Shown here piece after piece: positions 11,523 to 23,728 of a stretch of DNA of 64,000 nt. The position numbers and the translations under genes were made by a program. The notes below the pieces were generated by a model. That model made no database searches. It was not told where the DNA came from and saw nothing but the letters and a program-made list of their open reading frames with translations. This DNA comes from Endocalyx cinctus (Eukaryota > Ascomycota > Sordariomycetes > Amphisphaeriales > Apiosporaceae), in NCBI GenBank assembly GCA_001600455.1, contig BCKC01000006.1, forward strand, positions 1,860,001 to 1,924,000. The letters are read 5' to 3'. How positions within the stretch are numbered: position 1 is the first letter of the stretch; every line of letters begins with the position of its first letter.

Positions 11523-14500
11523 TTTGGCAGAGAAAAGTATATTAATATGTAGAAGGACGCAAATTTTTGAACGATTTTAATCCTGGTGAAATATGACAAT
11601 TGGCGAGGAAAACTAGAAGAATAAGTATTGGAAAAAAAGAAGGCGGGCTAATCTTTTCTCCTCGGGTTTTTTGCTACCTTTTATATCGAATTTTCGTAAA
11701 GAACCGACCCGTCTAGTACCCTCGAGTGCACCCATACTTCTATGTTCAGTCATTCAGCGAGAGATTTAAGTCGATATACCAGGTATTGACAAAACTAGTG
11801 GCAGTAATATAGGTCATATTCAAACCCCGAGTTCCAGATAATTTATTGATCCAGATCGACGACAGGCCTACATTTATAAAGCTAAGACGATTTATGATCA
11901 ACAAACAAAGATGTAATCATAATAATATATCCTTCAAAAGGTCCATGCCCAAAAATGTAGAGGGAACTTATGCACATGCGCTATACTCTTGTGAAGCAAG
12001 TGAGGCAGTTCCAGTCTTTCTAGACTTCAAATCAATGAGATCATCCACTTGAGTCTGAGGGTTTCAAGGCTTTACGATGAAACATTTATGTCTTGACAGA
12101 GGGTAATTAGCGCTTTAGCTGAAGTGAAGATGATATTATAGCAAAATAAATACCAATTCCTAACCATTGTTAAATAATAAAAGAAGTTGCTCATATCATA
12201 ATTCCTACTCTGGTTAGATAAGTGATTAGCCACATCCTTGACTGTTCCAGGCTTAAGAGATGCCGATGACGTTGATTATTACTATAAAACACTATAATAT
12301 TCTAGTCTACTTACACATAAACATATCGCTGGAAAAGGCAAGTGGGAAAAAAGTCAGACGATCCTTATTCACTCTCACCTTTTGCCGGTATTAATGCTAC
12401 CTCGCTTAATCTGTAGCAGGTCTTTACTTCAAAGACGCCCAGTTCTTATACCCAATATTAGTAAAAAGTGTTGCTTACGGAGAGAAGACCGGAGGTAATT
12501 ACTCTCCCTTGGTGCCTCTTAAATAAATACTGCAAATGATAGATAGGGGAACTCTTCATCTGGAATTTAGTAGGTATATTTCTATCATTTGGACAACGGT
12601 TTGATACGTTAGGTAACGTGTAACATGGTGCGGAAAATTCGCGATATTAATTTAATAGTAGCAAAGAAAGACGACTTGCATATTCTACGATGATAGATAT
12701 TCTTATGAATTCAACACTAATTATATTTTATGACGTATATGATAGTATGGTAGCCTTTCTACTCAGAGGCCGGCACCCAATTTCTGAGGGTCTCTCGAAC
12801 TCAATTCTGTGATGTTGTTGATGGTCGTATAAAGCATTGAGTCTTTATGCATACATTGTTCGATATAATCACCCTATCAATAAATTAATCTTGTTCAACT
12901 ATTTAATCAACCTGTGGCTATAGATTGTTAGTTGAACTCCACCACCTAAGTCATTGTACTGCTTCAATTCATTGTCTTAATTACTCGATCAATTGTCAAC
13001 AATGCTAGTTAGAATAGGAATGAACATATTCTAGACTATGCTCAGACTGCCACCAAGCTATTCTTAATTGCTCGATTCTGTGGTGCGTGTCATGGATTTC
13101 GTGCAGCTTTCCCCCCTTCGGTCTATATACTGTAGTGCTTTACTTGGATTACAAATAGCCAGAACACCGTTGAAAAAATGTCTCGAAGCAAGCCTTTTGT
13201 AATTATCAAGGCTAGAAGGGATCAACCCTCTCTCCCCGAGCCCTCTCTCTCTCCGAGAAAATATATGTCGTCTACACCCTACATTTGACAAGATATATAA
13301 GTCTATATAAAGGCAAAAAGAAAAAATAAGAAGAAAGAAGAAAAGAAGTAAGATATCCGTAAGATAAATAATTAATTCTTTGTAACGGGGCCCGGGGAAT
13401 ACTAATATATATCCTCTGTGTACCCTAATTAATACAGTATGATTTGTGTACATAATAGTTAGTCCACAGCAGTACGGATCACAATGATATGCCATAAGTT
13501 ACAGTGGAGCTAGTGGATGCATCCCCTGTGAGTTAGCGAATCAGCCTTCGTAGCAGTAGTACCAGCAGTGCGTATCAACAATTGCCGTATTATGTAACCG
13601 CCCCCTTATTGGTATAATGACTACGGAGTCAGGGAGTACCCGTGGTGCAATTAGCAGGACTTGTTCTCCTTTATGCCCTGTAGTTTTCCCTTCTTAAGTA
13701 CTTGTTACACACTCGGGATGAGGGATATTCAGATAATTATTACCTCGTCGGCGGCTTCCAACTTGCTAATGATCATGAAATGATATTTTTAAAAGGGATG
13801 GTATTCATCCGAATCCATGCTCGTCTTATTGCTCTCCTAAATAGTGTTATTAAACCCTAAAACAAATATTTCCCTACTACTGGGCATGTAGTTATCCTTC
13901 CCGTGTGCGGAGTATATCTCGACGTCACCTACGTCATAATTACTGCCCTTCTGGTATTTCAGGTGTTTTATGTTTAGAAGAATAGGTGAATTAGTTATTT
14001 AATACCTACGGCGTGTGAAGGGCGAGCTGTGAGGGTAGGTGGTACGTTGGAGTGAAGGGTCGCGCAGTTACGTAGCCAGAGCTTAGCAGTAAGGTAGCAG
14101 TGTAAATATAAGAACCTGATTAAAAACTTTATTAATTCTTGACCTCTCTATCTTACGTGAGAGGCGGGTGCCTCTCTTTACATAGACTTACCCTACTTTG
14201 GCTACCCGGAGGATAACCGTAGCCATACTGCTAACTATATGCCCCAGTTTACCATCCCCGAGACACATACATGCGCTCCTCTGTGCTCTGCTCAGTGTCA
14301 AGAATATCTGTTTCGTAACAATTTACTTTTGTTCACCCGAATAAGCTTGAGTGAGCTTACATTGAAGCGGAGTTTGATAAAGATAGATAGCTTAGCTATT
14401 TATAAGCGGTATATCTTAGTAATTGCAAATCAAGGAGGATTATTCTGAAAATTAATTATAATTAATCATTTCTTTCATCTCATCATATCTGTTATTAATC

Positions 14501-14765
14501 GGCAGCGGATTTCATTCTTAACTTCCCAATCCAAGGAAAAAACATCGTATATGAAATGAATATGAAATCAACACTTGACGAAATATTAAGAAACTGGAAA
14601 ATAAAAGAATATCAAAACCGTCGTGCCGAATCCCATGAGAGCCTTCGGAGAGACTTCAACATGCCCTTGGACCAGCCCAGCCATTATCGTAATTCTCCGT
14701 CCCATTAGTGATGCTGGCACCAGCATGGTGTTACCATGATGAACATCCAGTAATAATCCCTTCAC
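11523..14765. other. AT-rich gene desert
   Basis: Over 3 kb with no supported gene. The first part is the promoter of the cysteine-rich protein gene. The 143-residue minus-strand ORF at 13064-13495 has no domain, no family resemblance and is low-complexity in its middle; I treat it as chance. Confidence 0.5.
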
Positions 14766-16575
14766 TCAGCAAACTTCCATATCCGAATGTGGAGAGGCCT
14801 TCTGCTTCTGCTCATCGAATGAGTCCATATCATCATTATCTTCGCGCCGGCGCTTCGCAGGAGGGCTGTGGTGTTTCTTAGAATGGCTGTTACGATTGTC
14901 GGCACGAGTAAAAGTCTTCACACAATGATCACATGGGAATTGAAGTTGTTCGTGAGTCTTCAAATGCTTTTTGAAGTATGCCTGTAGATTCTCCTCCTTG
15001 CCACTCGGCTGAAAGCCGCACCGGGAGCACGTAGGGAGGGTCGCATCGGCAAGAGCGGCAACGGAGTTTATTTCCATATCGCCGGCAGGCTGATCAGATG
15101 GGCTCGATGAGAGTGAGTTATTTACTGTGGCAGAGGAAGTACCCTGGGAGGATGAGCTGCTACCGGCTGTGAACATCCCTTGAGCGAAGCCGGTTCCGTA
15201 GCCAATGGGACCAGCAGGGAAAGTCGTCGACGATGGTAAGACTGCAGACTCGTACGGACTTTGACTGGGAAGAGAATATGCCGGCAAGTTAATACCGCTG
15301 GTGTAGGGTAGGTTTGTATCGAGAGACAGGTCGTGAATGGAGTGTTCGTACCAATTCACTGGGGCAGTCAGAGGAAGTGTCGATGCCGCATCGTATCCAA
15401 CATCATAGAGAGGTGGCGATGATAAGACCGATACTGAATTATGACGATGGGGTGACATATCATTAGGAGTTAATGATGTTTTCTCGAAAGAAATCGCATG
15501 GTTATAAGTAGGCTGAACGCCAGCGGTATACTGAGGGTGTACAGCACGTGATGATTGTTCTACATGACCATACGTTTTTTCGAGTTTGGATGACGTGGGC
15601 GATACATCATGCAAGTTAACAAATTCTGTGGGCAATTCACTCAAGTCAGAGCATGATTTTTGTGCTGATGAAGCATCAAAATCGCTGACGCTCCTTTTGC
15701 GTCCAAGATTGTATAGAGACGAGTGAGAAATGGGTGTGTCAGATGATAGCTCCTGAGGAGTATCATCGCCATACATTTCTGGAATGTTGCTAAGACGGTG
15801 ACCCGATGATATTTCTGGAATATATCGGGCAATGAGAGTTTCATGATGTGCCATGAGTAGTTCCTCGCAATTTGAGCTCTGGGTCTTTGGCGGCGGATTG
15901 CAAACCTTGCACGGCTCCCCACAATTTGCGCATTCTGTAGGCTTGCTCTCTTTGTTCTCTCGAGGTCGAGTTAAGCCCTTGAACATCCTGACGGAAGAAT
16001 TAATCGTCTTGTTGAACTTCTGCGCAAGTCTCTCCCTATCACGCCAACACTTCTTCAAGGCGTCCCCGAAAGTTTGAGTCTTGTAGCATGACGGGCACCC
16101 GGAGCTATCATGGGAGAGATACCTGCATTGTGTTTTAAGATGCTGTAGCATCTCCTTTGTGTCTTTGAAGTTATTCTCTGGGCAACCCGGCATGAGACAG
16201 CATTGCAGCGCAGGATGGCGGGTGTTCAATAGGAAGTGCTCGAGAGTTTGGGTATAGGAGCAACTCCGGTGAGACTGGTTTATCACGTTGGCAAGGAGTC
16301 TAAAGTATATTCCTAATAGTTAGAATTATAAGACGTTCTTGAGTACAGATGCTGACAACTTACAAATCATGAAACTGACGATCGTTAAGTCCGGAGTCGT
16401 AGGATGGAGCCGGTGAATTAGTCGGGCCAGGGGCTCCGAGCCCTTCTTCGGTAACCTGACCGTGTTGTGGTTCCATAACTACAAAGTCTTCAGAGCTTTG
16501 ATGTATGCCGGCAGCTCCGACTATCTCTTCCGGATTCCACAGAGGATAATCTTGGGTTGGAACGGTGGCGCCCAT
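14766..16575 (-). CDS. C2H2 zinc-finger protein, putative transcription factor
   Basis: Two exons, 16575-16364 and 16299-14766, with a 64-bp intron (donor GTAAGT, acceptor TTTAG, phase 2), give 581 residues. The C-terminus carries two zinc fingers: a spaced variant starting CSRCG (~495) with H-x3-H, and a canonical one, CDHC...HSKKH (~527-547). A basic PAKRRRE stretch (probable nuclear signal) and an acidic tail follow. An N-terminal Cys/His-rich block (CCLMPGC, LKTQC, CPSC; ~residues 95-145) may be a further metal-binding region, as in fungal regulators whose zinc fingers sit far C-terminal. The middle is Ser/Pro/Thr-rich and probably disordered. Target genes cannot be read from sequence. 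The gene is complete. Confidence 0.85.
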
Positions 16576-18593
16576 TGCGATTGGCGAATTTAAAAATGAG
16601 GTGGATCAAAACCTTGGGACTCTTCTGCAGCAACGACTTTGGCTTGAAACTAAAAAAAAAAAAAAAAAAGAACTCCGAGAAGCACAATGATATATCTCGA
16701 TTTCGTCGCCATTTTGCCAAGTTCTTTTGAGCCGCATGCCAGCACATAGCTCTCTTCACTATCACCATCCTTCCCTGCAGGATATCCTTCATACGTAATC
16801 CGTATGCGACCTCCCCGCATTTTATCATATACCGCGCTGCTCCGGATTCCCTTCTTGTATAAATTATTTTTCACCGGCCCTTGTTAAAGCGACGGAAAGG
16901 ACCATCTTGCATGTGCTCGGATAAGAAAAAAGCTGGCTGATTAATGAAGTACACATCCGAGTGCTCCGAAATAGACTCGTAGTGTCACGAAAATACCAAT
17001 GAGCGATAGAATTGGCAAGTTATCTAAACGAAATATGAAAAAGGCATCCTTTCTTGTTTCAGGGCCTGGTGGTTGCCTTAATCTCTTGCATCTCGTTCGG
17101 TGAGCAAAGCCAATGGGGAGGATCAAGGGAGTTGAAGGGAAAGTCGGAGGGATGGTCACCCTTCGAACAACGTATTTGGTTTGCCAAGGTCGCAGGAGTG
17201 GCAGCTGAGGGATTATTTTCAGTGTGATATAATATAAAACTATTAACAAAGGAAACTAAAAGAATACGAGTTAGGGTTGGGTAAGTGAATATTGAAAATG
17301 TGTTATGGTTTGTTGTTTTACGATCTACCTTGACCTTTAGCAGGATCAGTGGGTCGAGCCTGCATCAAAATTATGGAAGCACTTATTTGCTCAAGTATAT
17401 TAATGATAAACCGAAGATAAAGCAAAGCGGGAAGATCTCGCTGATGAGTGAAGGCTGTCTTGGGGCTCAAAAGGCAAAACAAAAAAAAATAATCATATCG
17501 AAAATTGGATGAGTATCCGAGGCAGATGGAATCGATACTTATATTCGCAATTTTAACAACGGCCCCCATGTAGAGAATTACCCATATCTTGGGGGCGGTT
17601 ATAGTTATTTTGGTATTGGCTGTGCTAAATACACTTCAAGCAGAGATTTTAAGCTGAACGCCTCTATCCAACTAATCTCTTGTTCTATAAACCGCCATCG
17701 AATGCCGGTAAGCTGCGGGTTCAACTGCTATAGAGTTGCATTTTCGCGCAGAAGGAGAAGGCTGCATGTTAGGTCAAGCGGGGGATCGACCTATGATGAT
17801 GATAATTCAAATATCTTCTCTACCAGGACGTCCCACTTCGGGAGAGCATGGCGTGGTGATCGCTGTAGCCGCCCATCTTCTTCTATTTTCATCGTCTATA
17901 CTACAACACAAGGTAAATTGAATACTCGACGATAATTGTAGCACAACACCACTATAGTTGGGATACAGAGCAATATACTTGGGCCAGAGTTGGGGTTTAT
18001 AGTAATTAGTTCTGTAAAACAATAATGTGATAGTGGCTGCAGGGTTTATTGAGCTAGTTGGCATGATAGAAACACACAGCCTGACTTCTTAATCACGATT
18101 GGTAAGTGTCAAAAGATTCAAGGACATTTGAACGAAATGTTTTAATATTCCCTTCAGCATAATCCGTTCAAGGGATGAGGATGAAGTTAAAGGGATCTAA
18201 GATCATTTCATAATTAGAGTATAATATACATAATACCCTTTTTTTAGCATTATGCACAGTACTTAATTTACTTAACTTCAGTACCAGGTACTCCGTAATT
18301 AATGTACTTGTAGGTACTTGATTAAGTCGGCAGTGGCGGCTAGAGTGGAATAGCGAACTCAGCTGATTACACTTGGTACCTCTTGGCACTAACAAACTTT
18401 CAAATATCCACTCTTTCCTTTATCACTATCGCTGTTCATTGTATCATTGTTGTATCTCGTGTCGAACGGAACCCAAACATCCGTAGACTAATTGAAGATA
18501 TTCGTTTCCATACCATATTTCTTTTTACTTTACCAAGATACTACTTCTCCCTTTCGACAACATCTCTAATATAGACGAGACTTATACCCAATT
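16576..18593. other. Intergenic region between divergent genes
   Basis: Promoters of the zinc-finger gene (left) and the SPF30 gene (right). Contains an A18 tract at 16652-16669 and one TACTCCGTA at 18289-18297 amid several GTACTT repeats. Overlapping short ORFs on both strands show no family features. Confidence 0.5.
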
Positions 18594-19657
18594 ATGACTG
18601 ATATCGCAAGTCTCGAGGAAGATATCAAGCAGTACAATGAACAGGTAGGTCACCGTTCCTTGTTGATTTTGTACTTCATTCATTTACATCGCATTTATTA
18701 TCCGCATACTGACATCGTTTTTCTTTGTAGCTTGACGTTGTCAATTTTGGCTTGAAAGATGACCCTGGTAACTCGGAGCTACTTGCTCTTAAGTCTGAGT
18801 TAGATGATGCGCTTGCATTGTTGAACGAGACCCTTGCTGAATTAAAGCCGACAAAGGCACCTCCCCCGAAGCCGACAGAACCATCGCCGCCTCCCGTTCA
18901 AGAGAAATGGTCGAGAGAGAATCATCCAGCCTTCAAGAAGCCAACACCCGTTGTAGAAGAAAAAGAACCCGATGCCGGACCTGTGACGTATAATGTAAAC
19001 GATAATGTGATGGCGAAATGGGTTTCTGGAGATAAGGCCTTCTACCCCGCCCGAATCACGTCTATTACCGGTTCATCGACCGCCCCTATTTACGTTGTTA
19101 AATTCAAAAGCTACGACACCACGGAGCAGCTTCGATCAAAAGATATCCGTCCTGTTGCCCAAAAACGAAAGGCAGATGGAACACCCGTCAACGCCAGTAC
19201 ACCGTCCTCTGCCCCATCTCAACCTCCGCCGCCCCCTCCGACTTCATCCGCGTCTTCTTCGAACCCTGGCGTTATATCTGCTGCCGCCAATATCAACCTC
19301 GAACTAGCAAAGAAGAATCGAGAAGAAGCTCTGAAGAATAACGGCGAACAGAAGCCCAAAGCTAAAAAGATCAAGGCTACAAGAGAGCTTGAGGCTGGCA
19401 AGAACAAGTGGCAGGAATTCAACACAAAGTCGAAATTTGCTAAAGGCAGCAAGGCTAAGAAAGACAGCATGTTTCGTACACCTGAGGGTGTCAATGGTAG
19501 AGGTTAGTCAACATCCAAAGAATTACCCCTATGACTAGTTGAGGTGTAGATGCTAACTTTTATTATCGCAGTCGGTTTCACTGGTTCAGGACAAGCTATG
19601 CGAAAAGATCCCACGAGAAGCCGTCATATATATCAAGCTAATGAAGATGTCGACTAA
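18594..19657 (+). CDS. Tudor-domain splicing factor SPF30/SMNDC1 homologue
   Basis: Three exons: 18594-18644, 18731-19502 and 19572-19657 (introns 86 and 69 bp, GTAGGT and GTTAGT donors), encoding 302 residues. A short coiled N-terminus (SLEEDIKQYNEQ...LKSELDDAL) precedes a Pro-rich linker and a Tudor domain (~104-159; NVMAKWVSGDKAFYPARI). A Lys-rich region and the conserved family C-terminus SMFRTPEGVNGRVGFTGSGQ follow; that segment is restored only by joining exons 2 and 3. In the family the Tudor domain binds symmetrically dimethylated arginines on Sm proteins, and the protein helps recruit the tri-snRNP to the spliceosome. A nuclear role is expected. It converges on IND1. Confidence 0.92.
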
Positions 19658-20184
19658 TATGGATAGTAGGCGGCCTTGTTAAATGTATTCGGGTTGTCGG
19701 CTGCGTTGGTCGAAGCACATATTCTAGGATGGCATAGGCGTTTGGGGATGAAATTTCAGGCTTTGACTCCCCTTTTTCTTCCTAATTGATGTCGTTATGG
19801 ATGCTAACTTAGTCTGAGAATACAACGTGCGATGGCAAATCGGGCCATGTACGATCTGGCTCTTGAGCAACCATTATCGGTATAGTCAGTTCATAGGGAG
19901 AATGGAGGGAAATTTCCCAGCCTCAAATTTATTAAGCTGCATGGGTGATATACTAAGATCTTGTTCACTTCCAGGAATCATGGCGCTTCGCCCCCCCTTG
20001 ATTGAGCCTCAGTCCGTTAAGCTTCCTGAGCGGAATGATACCGATTTTAAGCTAAATATACAAGCTAGATATCTTGATGGCGTCATTCAGGTATATCCTA
20101 TCAAGAGCAATCGTCTAATTATCGTAGTCTGGTGAACAAGTGCACATAATTTATTTGAGATATTATCGATATTTTTACATGATC
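19658..20184. other. Convergent intergenic region
   Basis: 3' flanks of the SPF30 and IND1 genes. The plus-strand ORF across 19827-20135 has no recognisable domain and lies where two 3'UTRs are expected. Confidence 0.5.
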
Positions 20185-21455
20185 TTACAAGCCGACTTTG
20201 GAGCCAATCTTTTGCGCGATCTCCATGAACATCTGACCCCTAGAGCTACTCGGCTCTGACACCACAGTAGGTTTGCCTCGTTGCCCATCATCTCCTACGC
20301 TCTGATGCAGTGGTATGTCCCCTAGTAGGTCGAGCGAGTGTTCACGGCAGACTTCCTTTACTCTCTCACTTGAACCGAAAACGGCAGTGTCTTTCTGACA
20401 GTGAGGGCAGTTGAACAAGGACATATTCTGCACAAGTCCTAGTATGGGAACGTCAACTTTCTTGAACATATTGATGCCCTTGACCGCGTCTTTTACCGCA
20501 AGGGTATGTGGTGTGGTAACGATAATAGAACCTTGTTTGGTGAGATATTAGTAAAAGGGCTTGGGATCTTCTTACTACATCGCAAGAGCTGCGATTCACT
20601 CCAATCCACTTACCGTCTAGCACTATCTGCTGTGTAATACTCAATTGGGTGTCTCCTGTTCCTGGAGGAAGGTCTAAAACTAAGATATCTAGACCACTCC
20701 ATTCTACTTCGTGCAGAAGTTGCTGCAGTGCTTTCATCACCATCAGACCGCGCCATACAACGGGCGCGTCTTCGCCTACTAGATAACCCATGGACATGGT
20801 CTTTACCCCATAGTTGGACAAGGGGAGTAACTGGTTATCTAGTTTTAAAAACAGATTAGTTTCTCGTTGCCACCGTCATGTGAACAGAACAAACACACTC
20901 GCAGAAAGTCTCGGCTCGCCATATAAGTTGAATAGCGTTGGTATTGACGGTCCGAAGATGTCTGTATCTAATATCCCGGAACGGTAGCCCATCTTTGCGA
21001 ATGCCAGGGATAGGTTTGCTGTCGATGCCACGGACAGGGCCGAATAATGTTAGTATAGGTTTATAGGAATATAATTCCTCTCTCTTGTTCTCAAAGAATA
21101 ATGATACATAAAGAGATTACCGGTGAATGGGATTGAAGAACTGAGTAGAGCGAGCGAATCAAAGTGGGATAGGGAACGTATCACAAACCAGCAACAGTGC
21201 TTTTCCCCACGCCGCCCTTCGCCGAAGATACAGCTACAACCTTGGCCACGTCTTTGATCTTTCGACGTTCCGGTAGCCCACGCTGCATACGGGGAATAGA
21301 CCCCGTCCGGGGAAGGCCCTTAAGTGACAATAATATTTAGAGACATGTATATATCATACGTGTATCGTTCTATATGCAGAATTGTAACTCACTAGTGGAT
21401 TCTCATGTTGAAGAGTCCGTAGAACTTGGAACAATCTTGACTGCGTGGGTTTCAT
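20185..21455 (-). CDS. IND1: Mitochondrial Fe-S P-loop NTPase IND1/NUBPL (complex I assembly)
   Basis: Five exons: 21455-21393, 21318-21189, 21018-20899, 20838-20614 and 20531-20185, all with GT-AG ends and matching phases, giving 294 residues. The Mrp/NBP35-type deviant Walker A KGGVGKST is at 55-62, [10 protein letters not shown] follows, and LDLPPGTGD and the cluster-binding CPHC (C221, C224) are intact. The basic N-terminus ([21 protein letters not shown]) fits a mitochondrial presequence. This and the single CxxC without an N-terminal ferredoxin-like motif favour IND1 over the cytosolic CIA proteins NBP35/CFD1. IND1 delivers [4Fe-4S] clusters to respiratory complex I. It shares a 346-bp upstream region with BFR2. 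Confidence 0.93.
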
Positions 21456-21801
21456 TGTGACAAGAACACTGAGTCACATATCACAATTACAAAATACATT
21501 AAACCATAACGCGATATATATAATGAAAAATACAGAGTTAATTCATTTCAAATCATCATGCTATCGCTCTGTGATATATATCGTAACTATGACAATACAT
21601 TGTCGTACCTAGCTGCCTAGGAGCTATTCAATGCTATCGTCGTGGCTTAGTCACCTATCGTTCAGTGAACGATCCACAGTAATTATTGCCAACTTTTACC
21701 GCTAAAATTTTCTAAATCCCCACCAAGAAAGTAAATAGAACTTCACCATTTTCTCTTACTGTTCAGCTTGAGCTTAGAAACATCCATTACAAACAGTCGC
21801 A
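21456..21801. promoter_or_regulatory. Shared bidirectional promoter region, IND1 / BFR2
   Basis: 346 bp separate the two outward-facing start codons. Both transcripts must begin here unless the leaders overlap. No TATA box or named operator stands out. Divergent pairing of a mitochondrial assembly factor and a ribosome-biogenesis factor is compatible with shared growth control, but that is inference. Confidence 0.6.
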
Positions 21802-23728
21802 ATGGCGATAGGGAGCGGTACTCGTAAACGGCAAATTGCCGATTGGGAAGAAAAACCAGTAAAAGGTGTGTTTCTCTTCGTTTTGTCTTTCTCTAAGCTC
21901 TGCAGATTGAATGTTGCTAACATAAAACCTTAGACTACGACCCAGAAAATGAAGTTCCAGATGAAAATGAAGGAAATGAAAGTGAAGAAAGCATTGACCA
22001 GAATATTGGTACAGAACATTATGTCGACGTCGGGTACGTTTTAAACTATTCTCAATCCCGAGCAACTGATCACTAACTGCATTGCGCTACCTCAATAGCA
22101 AGAGTAAACTTCGTCGCAAGAACCAGCCTGCTCTAGGTCCGTCGTACCGCGGTTCCCGAGTCAGCAGAAAGGAGCTGGAGGCCGAATCTGATAACGATGA
22201 CATAACTTCCGATAATGAGGATGCCGGCGCAGAGCTGAATGATAGCGAAGAAGAAGAAGAAACATCTGGAGACGAAGCTTTCGCTGACCCGGAAACCGCG
22301 GATCTAGAGGCAGATCAGAAAAACGAAGACGATGCCGAGATTGATAGCGACGAGGCATTTGGGGAGAGCGATGAAGAGAGGTTTAAGGATCACGTCTTCA
22401 GAGGGAGCTCCAAACCAGATTTGAAAAAGACAAAGCGCAAGAGCAGGCCAACTGCGGCAGATTGGATGGGTTCCGAGAACGAAGTCTCGGATGAAGAAGC
22501 GTCAGATGCGGATGAAGAAGGTCACATCTTTGATGACGAAGCAGAAGTTTCGGACGAAGAAGGCGAGGGCGAAAGTGATGAGGAGGACGATGAAGATGAT
22601 GAAGACGACGAGGATCTTGATGGTTTCATCGATGATGGAAGCGAGGATGAAGAGGATGAAGACGATGACAGTGACGGCGACAGCGACAGTGACGGTGATT
22701 CAGACGAAAGCGACGATGGCCAACCTACGAAATTGGACAAGAATGACCACGATTCTATAGAAAATGCTTTCCGTGCACGAAAAACAGTGACAGACCCGTT
22801 GTCAAACGCCCTCAAAGCGGATATCACCAAAGGTAGGGCAGTCAGACAGCAACGCAAAACTTTTGATGCCCTTCTCAATGTTCGAATACGGCTTCAGAAG
22901 TCTTTAGTAGCCGTCAACTCTTTCCACTCAGTGGAGGAAGCAGAGGGCGAATCACAACCCTACGAAGCAGCTGAAGCAGCCGCGATCAAACTTTGGAATG
23001 CTATTGACGGCTTTCGTGCTACTATCCAACCTACGCAGACGGAAACGGGAAAAAAACGGAAACGCGAGGCCGACTTCGAAACTTCTAGCCAAGAGATTTG
23101 GCAGATGATGGACGATATTGAGCAACAGGCAGTGATCCGACGCAGGACTACATTAGAGCATTGGTCGCAGAGGACGAAAAATATGAGTATTGATGCTTCT
23201 GACAAACGATCCAAAGATTCGCAGAAATCATTTACGCAGATGTCTCTCACTGCAAGATTGGATGAACAATTACAGCAACCTGAACGGCTAATCAAACGAA
23301 CCCAAACCCCTCGCTCTTGCGCGCCTGCTCAGCTATCTCAGAAAATCACCCAGGATCCAAGTATTTTTGACGATGCGGATTTCTATTCTCTTTTGCTCAA
23401 GGAGCTTGTAGAGCAGCGCTCGGGAGACGTGTCGGGAGCGGCTTCGCAGGCCGCGACTATTCGATTCACTGCTGCTAAGGAGGCCAAAACCAAGAAGCAG
23501 GTTGACACAAAAGCCAGCAAAGGTAGAAAGATGCGATTTGGTGTACACGACAAGCTACAAAACTTTATGGCCTCTGAAGACCGCAGAGGTTGGGAACAAA
23601 GCGCTATAGACCGATTATTTGGTACTCTATTTGGTCAAAAATTAGTGTTGAACGAAGATGTAGACTCGGATGAAGAGATGGGAGGTGTCTCGGTTGAAGA
23701 ACAGGGACTGCGCCTCTTTAGAAATTAA
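21802..23728 (+). CDS. BFR2: Ribosome biogenesis factor BFR2 (AATF/Che-1 family)
   Basis: Three exons: 21802-21865, 21934-22033 and 22099-23728, encoding 597 residues. Joining exons 2 and 3 restores EHYVDVGKSKLRRK, followed by LGPSYRGSRVSR, the signature N-terminal block of the family. A long Asp/Glu/Ser acidic tract (roughly 70-220) follows. Next are the AATF leucine-zipper-like domain (~235-400, with DPLSNALKADITKGRAVRQQ) and the C-terminal TRAUB domain (~538-570; HDKLQNFM...LFGTLFGQKL). In yeast the protein is essential and acts in early 40S processing in the 90S pre-ribosome, so nucleolar location is expected. The acidic tract explains the long opposite-strand Ser-rich ORF at 22522-22878, which is not a gene. 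Confidence 0.93.

Noticed and set aside
13064..13495. 143-residue minus-strand ORF
   Set aside because: No domain, low-complexity middle, in AT-rich gene desert.
17702..17935. Pair of overlapping ORFs with a tRNA-loop-like GGGTTCAACTGC nearby
   Set aside because: No cloverleaf could be drawn around the loop-like sequence and the ORFs have no domain.
22522..22878. Ser-rich minus-strand ORF
   Set aside because: Antisense of the acidic GAT/GAA-rich tract of BFR2.
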